A stretch of DNA of 64,000 nt from Heracleum sosnowskyi (Eukaryota; Streptophyta; Magnoliopsida; Apiales; Apiaceae). Positions 22,005 through 33,500 of this stretch are shown here, piece by piece (position 1 is the stretch's first letter; each line of letters opens with the position of its first letter). A program made the position numbers and the translations under genes. Under the pieces are notes generated by a model that saw only the letters and a program-made list of their open reading frames with translations, did not search any database and was not told where the DNA came from. The DNA is taken from contig CM061243.1 in NCBI GenBank assembly GCA_030848705.1, forward strand, positions 115,654,674 through 115,718,673. The letters are read 5' to 3'.

Positions 22005-24353
22005 GTGATGGATGACGAGGAAAATTTTATTTGGATAAATCTACCAAAGTACAGTAAGGATTACCTTAGTGGGGTAGAGGCATTTTTACAAAATGCATTT
22101 CCAAAATTTGCCGTAGGTGATGAAATAACCTGTCCTTGCAAGATCTGTAAAAACAACAAGTGGTACCGTGCAGATCAGATCTACGATCACCTTATTTGTA
22201 ATGGTCCATCTCCATTATATGCCGATTGGATTTATGAGGTTTCGCTCCAGTCCTACGAAAATAGTGATGAAGATCATATGGATTGCGAAACTAACATAAA
22301 TTTTGGAGATAACTTAGATGAGATGCTTCATCGTACTAATGGACCAAATGGCGATGTTAAAAATTTTCATCGCCATGTTGAAGAGGGAAAACAGCCTCTA
22401 TATCCAGGCTGCACAAACTTTTCCCGACTAAGTTTTATCGTTAGGCTTTATTCTCTAAAGTGCGCTCATGGAATTTCAGAGTCAGCATTTGGGGAGATAC
22501 TAGAGCTGATAAGAGAAGTCTTTCCCCATGCACACTTACCTTTATCTTTCAATGCCACGAAGAATGTCATTAAAGATTTAGGTCTCGACTATTAGAAGAT
22601 ACACGCTTGCCCAAACAATTGCATGTTGTATTGGGGTGAAAACGAAAAAGATGATTCTTGCAAAACTTGCGGTGTTTCGAGATGGACCATAGCGGAGAAA
22701 AAAGGCACTGGCGACAATGATCCAAAGGAGCTGATTCGCAAAGTCCCAGCTAATGTTATGCGATATTTTCCACTAAAACCGAGGCTGCAACGGATGTTTA
22801 TGTGCAAGGAGTATGCAGAACTTCTGACATGGCATTCAGTTGGACGAAAAAAAGACAGAAAACTTAGACATCCCGCTGATGCCGAGGCTTGGAAGGCAAT
22901 GGATGCTAGGTATCCTCATTTTTCTTCAGAAAATAGAAATATCAGGTTGGGTGTCGCTGCTGATGGATTCAATCCGTTTCGAACAATGAATACGACACAC
23001 AGCACTTGGCCAATTATTTTGGTAAACTATAACCTGCCTCCTTGGTTATGTATGAAACAGGAAAACCTTATTCTTTCGACGCTTATCTCTGGTCCAGAAT
23101 CTCCAAAGAATAGCATAGATGTTTTTATGCAACCTCTTATTGCCGAGTTAAAAGAGTTATGAGAGGAAGGCATAGAAACCTATGATGCTTTTATAGGTCA
23201 GAATTTCATGTTACATGCAAGTGTCATGTGGACGATAAGCGACTTCCCAGGATATGCAATGTTATCCGGTTGGAGCACCAAGGGTAAATTAGCTTGTCCA
23301 GATTGCAACTACGAGACTTCTTCAATGTACCTAAAAAATAGTAAAAAGATGTGCTATATGAACCATAGGAAGTTTCTGGATCCCGAGCACAAGTAGAGGT
23401 TCGACAAAAAAAGGTTCAATAGTGAAGTTGAATTGGGAGAAAGTCCTGGAATTTTAACAGGAACGGACATTGAGGAATTGTTATCTGGTTATGTGAATAA
23501 CTTTGGTACCAAACTAGGGCAAAAAAAAAGGAAGATTAATTCTCCTTTTAAGAAGAAGTCAATATTTTTTGATTTACCGTATTGGAGTCACAATTTACTT
23601 CGACATAACCTTGATGTTATGCATATCGAGAAGAACATTTGTGACAATATAATCAGTACATTGCTAAATATTGCTCGCAAGTCAAAAGACCATGTCAATG
23701 CTCGTAAAGATTTAGAAGACCTCGGTATTAGAAAGGATCTTCATCCCGTTGAATCAAGTGACGGGAGATATCTTGAAATTGCCGCTGCCATTTTTGATAT
23801 GACAAATAAGGAGAAGGATATGTTCTGCTCAGTTCTCAAGAATGCTAAACTGCCACATGGTTGTGCATCGAACATTAGTCGTTATGTGCACACGAAGGAG
23901 AGAAAAGTGTCTGGTTATAAGAGCCACGATGCTCACTTTATATTGCATTATTTACTACCATTTGCCGTGAAAAAATCTTTGAAGCCTGAGGTTGCAGTCC
24001 CTTTTATTAGATTAAGTGCATTTTTGAGAGGTATTTGGAGCAAAGTCATTGACTTGAATGATCTTAAAAGGCTGCAACACGAAATAATTGAAATTCTTTG
24101 TCAATTTGAGACAATTTTCCCACCAGCTTATTTCGATATAATGGTGCACTTATTGATTCACTTATGCAAAAAAATACAATATGGTGGACCCGCGCATCTA
24201 CGTTGCATGTTTCCAATTGAGAGATATCTGAATAAATTGAAGTCATATGCGCGCAACAGAAGTAAACCTGAGGGCTCTATCGCTGAGGGTTATCTGGCAG
24301 ATGAATGCCTAATTTTTTGTTCAAGATTCTTTATTTTACTTTCTCATAGTTAG
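22005..24353 (+). pseudogene. CACTA transposase TNPD (tnp2 family), nonsense-mutated
   Basis: TNPD is the catalytic transposase of En/Spm elements. The N-terminus (WINLPKYSKDYLSGVEAFL, CPCKICKNNKWY, YDHLICNG) is the transposase-associated domain. The tnp2 core follows: KIHACPNNCMLYWGE, CGVSRW, PLKPRLQRMF, HPADAEAWKAMD, LGVAADGFNPF, WPIILVNYNLPPWLCMKQ, DFPGYAMLSGWSTKG, SHNLLRHNLDVMHIEKNIC and MFPIERYLNKLKSYARN. The frame is continuous but for three stops: TAG at 22593-22595 (before KIHACP), TGA at 23160-23162 and TAG at 23394-23396. Coding ends at 24353 soon after ECLIFCSRFF, so the usual C-terminal third is missing. No frameshift was seen. Confidence 0.92.
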
Positions 24354-24514
24354 TTATTTATTTTATTTATTTGTACTCCTGAAATTGTACTCCTGAATTT
24401 GTTTTATTTGTTGATTGCATAGTTATTTATTTTATTTATTCATTTGCTTACTTTAGGGACTGTTGTTTTTATGTAGTACTTGTTTTTAATGTAATTTTCT
24501 GCATTTTTTACAGG

Positions 24515-27500
24515 ATGGAAGAAAAAATATTGCATCTCAGATTCCACCACAAAGGAGAATTTCAGGAAAGCCGGTATGTTGGTGGATTACAAACAGTGGT
24601 AATGGGCATTAGTTCTGATGAGTTTTCGTACACAGTATTGATGGAGCATGTAAAAGAAGACCTTCAATATTCAGAAATTGGAGGAATTTTTGTAAACAAA
24701 GGCATGGAGACGGGGGGTTGGCAGATGGTGTCTGATGATGCTGAGGTGAATGCATTAGTTAACAAAGTTAATAGTGGTGACCATATGGATTTTTATGTCG
24801 ACACAATCATTGATTATAAGACTGAACCCCTCAAGCAAATGCAACCGCATGTAGTTATACGACCAAGGGCTAAATATATTTGCAGGTAATAAGTACATAG
24901 ACTACATAAATATGGTTTATGTATTCCACTTGTCAATTTATATAGTTTATCTCACTCTTGCATTTCTAACTCTATATGTTTTTGTTGTATTTTTCAGCCA
25001 AAAAGCAAGTGAAGCGCAAGTATGTTACCGCTCATCACTTGCAACAGCAACAAAGGAAGAAGAAACCAGTACATGTTGAAGAGGCAGAGAAGATAAGTAC
25101 TCGAAAATCGCCACGACTGAATAAGCTGCAAGCAAATACTGATGCAACTGTGACTAATAGGCCTGCTAGTGCTAGGAGGAAATTGGATTTGCAGGATATA
25201 TCTCATGAAGACGAACACATGGGTGAAAATGATCACATTGAGGTAATTAAAATTTACTAGTAGCTCTCCATACATGTGATATGTATCCAAGGTGTTTACT
25301 TGGATATTTGTACATTTATTGAGGTTGTATGAATAAATGAGTTAAACTGTTTTACAGGATGACCTACCCCCTCCACCCCCTCCACCACCTCTAACACCAG
25401 CAGACAAGAAGATTGTGATGCGTTTAAAAGACTATGAAAAGCATATGACAGACTATGAAAAGCAGAGAGCTATAAATGTGAAAAAAAACAATAAAGTGTT
25501 TATTGCTCTCAAATTGCCTACACTAGCAGCTGGAATGAAAAAAGCAAACTCGAAAATAATTAAGGGAAAAGAAAAGGTACAAAATGACGAGGATTATGTT
25601 CCAGAACCTGCTGAGGAACAAAGTGCTAATGAGGTACAAAATATTTTTTGAGTTAATTTTGTATTCATTACAAAAATATAAATGTTATATTTTTCACTTT
25701 TTATTTCAGAGAACCAAAAAACTTGAGAAGACCAAGTTCTTTTCTGGACCAACAACTCGTTCTCGAGCTAATGACGCAGATACTAAGGATGCAACTGAGA
25801 AGGAAGCGAGTAGCCTAATACCTGAAGTACCTGCTAACATTGAGTTATCTGAAGCACCTGTTGGACAAGGATCAATGGCAGATTTTTTGGCTTTGCGAAA
25901 AAGTCAAAAGGAAAATGCTAAAAAGGCTGTTGCAACTGAAAATGCACCTATAACTCGGAAGGTTGGTGCAGATTCTTCCTTGCCTGATTATGAAGATGAT
26001 GAAGATAATGAAGCTCAAGGTAATTTTCTTCCTTCATTGCAGAAACTGTTAATAGAAGAAAGATGGTCACTACATTAATCTTTTTGGTTTTATCTTGTCT
26101 AATTTATTTATCATGTTTTTTGTTCTTGATAATTGAAGTTGTATGTCCTAAAAGACTCAGAGGAGAAACACGAATGGACAAAGTTCACACCAGGTCCTTT
26201 GAGAACAGAGTTGTTATTGACATGAATGAAAGGTTCCAACCTGTTTCCGATGATGACAAAGTGACATCTGAACTTAGTAACTTTCTCGGGACAATTGCAA
26301 AGCGTTGTGTGCCGCTTACTTATGCAGATTGGCGTCATGTTCCTGATAACTTAAAGGACACTATGTGGAATTATGTAAACGTAGTTTATTAACTATGAAT
26401 AAGTGCAAAACAATTTCACGTCTGCAAATAAATTTGGCAAAATAGTAGAATAAAATGATTAATTTAATTTTTTATGCACTACAAGAAAAACTGAAACAGA
26501 CGACACTTATCAGACAACGGTCGGCAGTAAAAGCATTGTTTGAAATTTTCACACAACGGTTTTTGTTTTTGCAAAATCTGTCTGTTGTCTGAAAGACCTT
26601 CCACAACGGTTTCTAAAACCATTGTCTATTAGAAGGAGTAAAGCAGAGGCTTTACACAACGGAATTATAAAACCGTTGTCTGAAGAAAGGTCAGACAAGT
26701 GTTTCATAAACCGTTGTTAAAAACACACAAGTGTTTTTTTTTTGTTACTTAAATGGATGTCACACAACAGTTTGAATAAACACTTGTCTGATTCTAACAA
26801 CGGTTTACAAAACCATTGTCTGAAGAAACTTCAGACAATGGTTTTGTAAACCGTTGTTAGAATCAGACAAGTGTTTTACTTGTATGTGGACTATACTTAA
26901 TTCACACAACAGTTTCTGCATACCGTTGTCCAATTGAAATCTTAGGGGGGACAATTATTTTGGAGGAGTTAATGAGGGGGGACAAAGATTCGGACAATTA
27001 TTATAAAAAATTTTATAAAAAAAACACACAACGGTTTTACAACTTAAAAACAGTTGTGTGACGTTTTTTTTTTTTTGAATTTCTCGTTCGTGACAAACTT
27101 TAATTGTGAACTTTGTTTGAATAATAAAGTTTATGTTTAATTGACACACTTAATTATAGGATAATATTCTTAATTAAGCCGGATATCATAGTTTGTAGTT
27201 CTCTTATCATATTAAGACTTTCGTATTATCCTCGTTATTATACTTAACAACATATAAAATGTACATATTTTTCTTTGTCGGACCAAGGACACCACACAAT
27301 TTACTAAACATACAAGTCGGGAATGGCGTACAGTCTCGCTTATACATGACTTACATAATTTCGTGTGTAAACTAACATAACCCCTAAGTCGTAACCCCTA
27401 AACCACAAAACCCTAAGCACAATCTATTATTATAAGTATTATTTTATAAAATTTTCAATCAATAACATGTTCGGTATCTTCAAAGAAGTGTAAAAAATAA

Positions 27501-30500
27501 GTTAGGCAAAGGTATTAACAAAATTTTTATAAAAAAAACACACAACTGTTTTCAAAAAATAATCAGAAAAAACACACAACTGTTTTCAACCGTACGGATG
27601 TTAATCAGTACTCATTCTAGTGTTGGGAAAAAATAATCAAAAAATAACAAGGCCCGGTTGTGCCGCATCTTTTCAAAAACGTTGGAACACTGCTACTTTT
27701 GGGAACGGGACATGTGTCAGATTCACTGAATATTTTTTTTAAATGATTTCTTCGACGATCCAACCGTACGGATGTTAATCAGTACTCATTCTAGTGTTGG
27801 GAAAAAATAATCAAAAAATAACAAGGCCCGGTTGTGCCGCATCTTTTCAAAAACGTTGGAACACTACTACTTTTGGGAACGAGACACGTGTCAGATTCAC
27901 TGAATATTTTTTTTAAATGATTTCTTCGATAATCCAACCGTACGGATGTTAATCAGTACTCATTCTAGTGTTGGGAAAAAATAATCAAAAAATAACAAGG
28001 CCCGGTTGTGCCGCATCTTTTCAAAAACGTTGGAACACTACTACTTTTGGGAACGAGACACGTGTCAGATTCACTGAATATTTTTTTTAAATGATTTCTT
28101 CGACGATCCAACCGTACGGATGTTAATCAGTACTCATTCTAGTGTTGGGAAAAAATAATCAAAAAATAACAAGGTCCGGTTGTGCCGCATCTTTTCAAAA
28201 ACGTTGGAACACTACTACTTTTGGGAACGAGACACGTGTCAGATTCACTGAATATTTTTTTTAAATGATTTCTTCGACGATCCAACCGTACGGATGTTAA
28301 TCAGTACTCATTCTAGTGTTGGGAAAAAATAATCAAAAAATAACAAGGCCCGGTTGTGCCGCATCTTTTCAAAAACGTTGGAACACTACTACTTTTGGGA
28401 ACGGGACATGTGTCAGATTCACTGAATATTTTTTTAAAATGATTTCTTCGACGATCCAACCGTACGGATGTTAATCAGTACTCATTCTTGTGTTGGGAAA
28501 AAATAATCAAAAAATAACAAGGCCCGGTTGTGCCGCATCTTTTCAAAAACGTTGGAACACTGCTACTTTTGGGAACGGGACATGTGTCAGATTCACTGAA
28601 TATTTTTTTTAAATGATTTCTTCGACGATCCAACCGTACGGATGTTAATCAGTACTCATTCTAGTGTTGGGAAAAAATAATCAAAAAATAACAAGGCCCG
28701 GTTGTGCCGCATCTTTTCAAAAACGTTGGAACACTGCTACTTTTGGGAACGGGACATGTGTCAGATTCACTGAATATTTTTTTTAAATGATTTCTTCGAC
28801 GATCCAACCGTACGGATGTTAATCAGTACTCATTCTAGTGTTGGGAAAAAATAATCAAAAAATAACAAGGCCCGGTTGTGCCACATCTTTTCAAAAACGT
28901 TGGAACACTGCTACTTTTGGGAACGGGACATGTGTCAGATTCAATGAATATTTTTTTAAAATGATTTCTTCGACGATCCAACCGTACGGATGTTAATCAG
29001 TACTCATTCTAGTGTTGGGAAAAAATAATCAAAAAATAACAAGGCCCGGTTGTGCCGCATCTTTTCAAAAACGTTGGAACACTACTACTTTTGGGAACGG
29101 GACATGTGTCAGATTCAATGAATATTTTTTTAAAATGATTTCTTCGACGATCCAACCGTACGGATGTTAATCAGTACTCATTCTAGTGTTGGGAAAAAAT
29201 AATCAAAAAATAACAAGGCCCGGTTGTGCCGCATCTTTTCAAAAACGTTGGAACACTGCTACTTTTGGGAACGGGACATGTGTCAGATTCACTGAATATT
29301 TTTTTTAAATGATTTCTTCGACGATCCAACCGTACGGATGTTAATCAGTACTCATTCTAGTGTTGGGAAAAAATAATCAAAAAATAACAAGGCCCGGTTG
29401 TGCCGCATCTTTTCAAAAACGTTGGAACACTACTACTTTTGGGAACGAGACACGTGTCAGATTCACTGAATATTTTTTTTAAATGATTTCTTCGACGATC
29501 CAACCGTACGGATGTTAATCAGTACTCATTCTAGTGTTGGGAAAAAATAATCAAAAAATAACAAGGCCCGGTTGTGCCGCATCTTTTCAAAAACGTTGGA
29601 ACACTACTACTTTTGGGAACGAGACACGTGTCAGATTCACTGAATATTTTTTTTAAATGATTTCTTCGACGATCCAACCGTACGGATGTTAATCAGTACT
29701 CATTCTAGTGTTGGGAAAAAATAATCAAAAAATAACAAGGCTCGGTTGTGCCGCATCTTTTCAAAAACGTTGGAACACTACTACTTTTGGGAACGAGACA
29801 CGTGTCAGATTCACTGAATATTTTTTTTAAATGATTTCTTCGACGATCCAACCGTACGGATGTTAATCAGTACTCATTCTAGTGTTGGGAAAAAATAATC
29901 AAAAAATAACAAGGCCCGGTTGTGCCGCATCTTTTCAAAAACGTTAGAACACTAGAATAGATTGTTATGTTTCGTCCCGGATTGATTTTTCTATTTTTTT
30001 TTAAAATATTTATCGACGATCCAACCGTATGGATATCGAGATCTATGTAATTTAATGATATTACAGAAGTTTTAGAAAAAAATAAATTTATTTGGTTTGA
30101 GATCTTAATGGTCAATAGTGATTTGACCGGTACTTCTAACTAGTGTTTCGTCCCGGATTGATTTTTCTATTTTTTTTAAAAATATTTATCGTCGATCCAA
30201 CCGTATGGATATCGAGATCTATGTAATTTAATGATATTACAGAAGTTTTAGAAAAAAATAAATTTATTTAGTTTGAGATCTTAATGGTCAATAGTGATTT
30301 GACCAGTACTTCTAACTAGTGTTTCGTCCCAGATTGATGTTTCGATTTTTTTAAAAATATTTATCGACGACCCAACCATATGGATATCGAGATCTATGTA
30401 ATTTAATGATATTACAGAAGTTATATCAACTTTTCAAAAAAAATTAAATAACATACAAAGTTATATCTCTTTATAACAAAAACACATTTCCCACCTTTGC

Positions 30501-33500
30501 CAAATTTTTACTTCCCCCCTCCCCGACCTTTCCCCCCTTAACCAAATCTTTATTCCCCCTCTTTCACTACCCTGCTTTTCTCTTTCTATCTCGATCTCTA
30601 TTGCCTCTCTCTCAACTCAAAACACAAACATTTCAAACACACATACGTTTCATTCTCTCAAAAAAAACACACACACACACCGATACACACAGACATATAC
30701 AAATCTAGATGTTGAAACCCTAGTTCTAAATCGTGTTAATTAGTTGTGCAATTGCTCGAACAGTGTTAATTAGACGAAGCCCCTTGCTCAAAAGTTTGGT
30801 TCATCGCTAATCTCAACAATTAGTAAATTGTTTCGAATTTATTTTGAATTTTTGATTTTCGAAATTTTAATTTTCTGTTTTACTTCTTTGAAACAGATCT
30901 GGAGCCCTTGCTCAAACGTTTGGTTCATCAACAGTAAGTGATTTTCCATCTTCAGTTTTTAATTGTGAACTTACAGTTCATGTGTGTATGTATACATATC
31001 ATTTTCAGTTTTTAAATTTAATTTTTTTAGTTATTAATTTGTAACTGAGATCCTGCTTTTGCTTGTTATAAATTTACTTGTTTACTTGTTGTTATAAATT
31101 TACTTGTTACTTGTTTACTTGTTACATATCATTTGCTTGTTGATATAAATCTTTAATTGGTGCAGGGAGTCAAGAGGGAAGTGGGAAATCAAGCAAAAGT
31201 AATTAACAAGTTGTCACTTTGTTTGTGATTCACGTGTGCTTGTCAAGACCTACAAGGAGAAGGCCCGACTTTTTATGTTGGTTCTGCCTATTTGATTATT
31301 ACTTCAGTTGTAGATTCTTTAGTTCTTTGTTTCTGTATACAGGAAGAAGAATGGTGTACAATAACCAGGGAAGGAGGCTGATGAGTCCAGCCTGGATTTC
31401 TAACAGCAAATATAATTTGTCAATACAGTTTCTAGCTTCTCTTTTTACTTTACCAATATTTCGCTATAAATTATACATATTTTGCTAAAAATATTGACAC
31501 GACACTGTATTCTTACTCATTAATTCCCTGTTCTTATTCACTGCAGTGATGTATCATACAATAATTTCACACAACTAGAATATCAATATGGCTGCTAGGC
31601 ATCTAGAGTTTAAGCCTATACATGTTATGTTACTTTAGCCGAACTGGTTTTGGGCCGCGAATGGTTCTTCTCTGCCATCATGTATTCTTTATTTTTGTCT
31701 CAACTTTGGTCATTATTGTAGTGCGGAATTCACTCTGCTTTGCAGAATCTGTTAGTTTCTGGAGCAGAGAAGCTTACTGACTCCCTTTTGGATGTCACTC
31801 GAAAGCAGCACTTTGATAAGGTTCTGGAAGGATTTCATCTCGCAGTACGGGTGTTTTCATCTATAATGAGAAATCCAATTTCGTTGCTAGTAAGGCTAAT
31901 GTTACAGTAGCAAGCAAACTGTTTCTGGCCTTGGTGAATGTGATCCTCATGGACACTGTAAAGGACACTGTTTTAGCAAATGAAAGATGGGTAATCCAAT
32001 CTTATCTCTCTGATCGCCTAATTTCTGCGTAAAGAGTAGTAGATAGTATTAAGTTTTATATATCCTTCTTTCAGGTACCTCCTCCTGGAAAAGGTTCATT
32101 ATACATAAGGCCATTGCTTATGGGGAGTGGCTCTGTTCTTAGCCTTGCACCAGCTCCTGAATTCACCTTTTTGATTTACGTTTCTCCTGTTGGTAATTAT
32201 TTCAAGGTAAAAGGTTTGTACATTCAAATGATAGGTGTCGACTGCAAATTCTTTAAAGTCTCCCCTGATAGGTGAAGTGACGCACTTCTCTTATGTATGG
32301 GACCTATGTTTTATAAGATACCTTGGTCTGAATCCTTTATTTTTTTGCTTACATGATGTCAGGATGGCTTGTCTCCAATTGATTTGATGGTTGAAACTGA
32401 AACACATCGGGCAACCCCTGGTGGTACTGGATGTGTGAAAACGATAGGAAACTATGCTGCAGTAAGCTTTCGTATAGTTTCTTGCTGGTTAATAGTTAGG
32501 GCGTAGTATTGCCTTGTTTCTATATATTAAATTAAGTTTGGAGTTATGCTAGATGCACTCAATGCTGATTTGCACACGGGATTCTGGATGCTCACCTTGC
32601 CTTCTCTCACTTTTGATTGATGATTATTCTAGTTTTTCTAATTTATGCTTTATGCCCTAAAAACATTTTGTGATCCTTTTTCGGTAAGGAAGCTATATGG
32701 TTCAAATTGTTTATGCAGAAGTCTGTCTTATCTTAATCTTTGTTCATACTTTTATGGTGATATGGGTGAATTGTTCCTTGTTTAATTTTTGAAAAAACAT
32801 GAGAACCATTTGGCAAACTTTATGGCATAATATGATGTTGAGTATCTAATCTTGTCGTGATTTTTAATTATAATTTTAGGTCCTCAAGGCACAAAGTTCT
32901 GCAAAAGCCAAAGGCTATTCTGATGTTCTGTACCTAGATCATTCATGTGCAGTTTTTTACTTGTTTCATGGTGATGCAGGCTTTAAAAATCATCTAGACT
33001 GATGAGCCTTTGCTGCGTCCCTGTGGTGTTTCAGAGGTGCTGGCATGAGTGTATAAGAAGTGAAAAAGGTGGAGGTTTTTCGGAATATAAATGTTAGGTT
33101 TCGTCGAACTTGTGTAGAGAAATAGAGTATTCATTTTTGACACTGCATCATACCATCAGCTTTACTTGTACACTCTGACTTATTAGATTGAGAATTTCTA
33201 AGCATTGTAGATGTATTTTTTCCAGTGTAAGTACTAATAATAAAGTTATTAAGTCATGTTTGGGTTCATATTGAATTTGAAATCTGGGAAATTTTGTTTA
33301 TTAAAGATTTTTTGTTGCACAAAAATCTAGCTTATTAGATTGTTTTTTGTCCAATACCGTTGTCTATCAAAATCAGAAACAAGTGTTTTAGAAACAAAAA
33401 CTGTTGTGGTTCTGCTAATGTTCAAACATGTTTATCTTTTTAAACCATTGCCTAACAGCTTTCAGACAACAGGTATTTAAAGAAAACAATTGTGCAAGTC

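Noticed and set aside
27587..29954. Regularly spaced repeats resembling a CRISPR-like array
   Set aside because: The whole 174-bp unit is repeated, with no variable spacers, in a plant transposon; it is a tandem satellite-type array.
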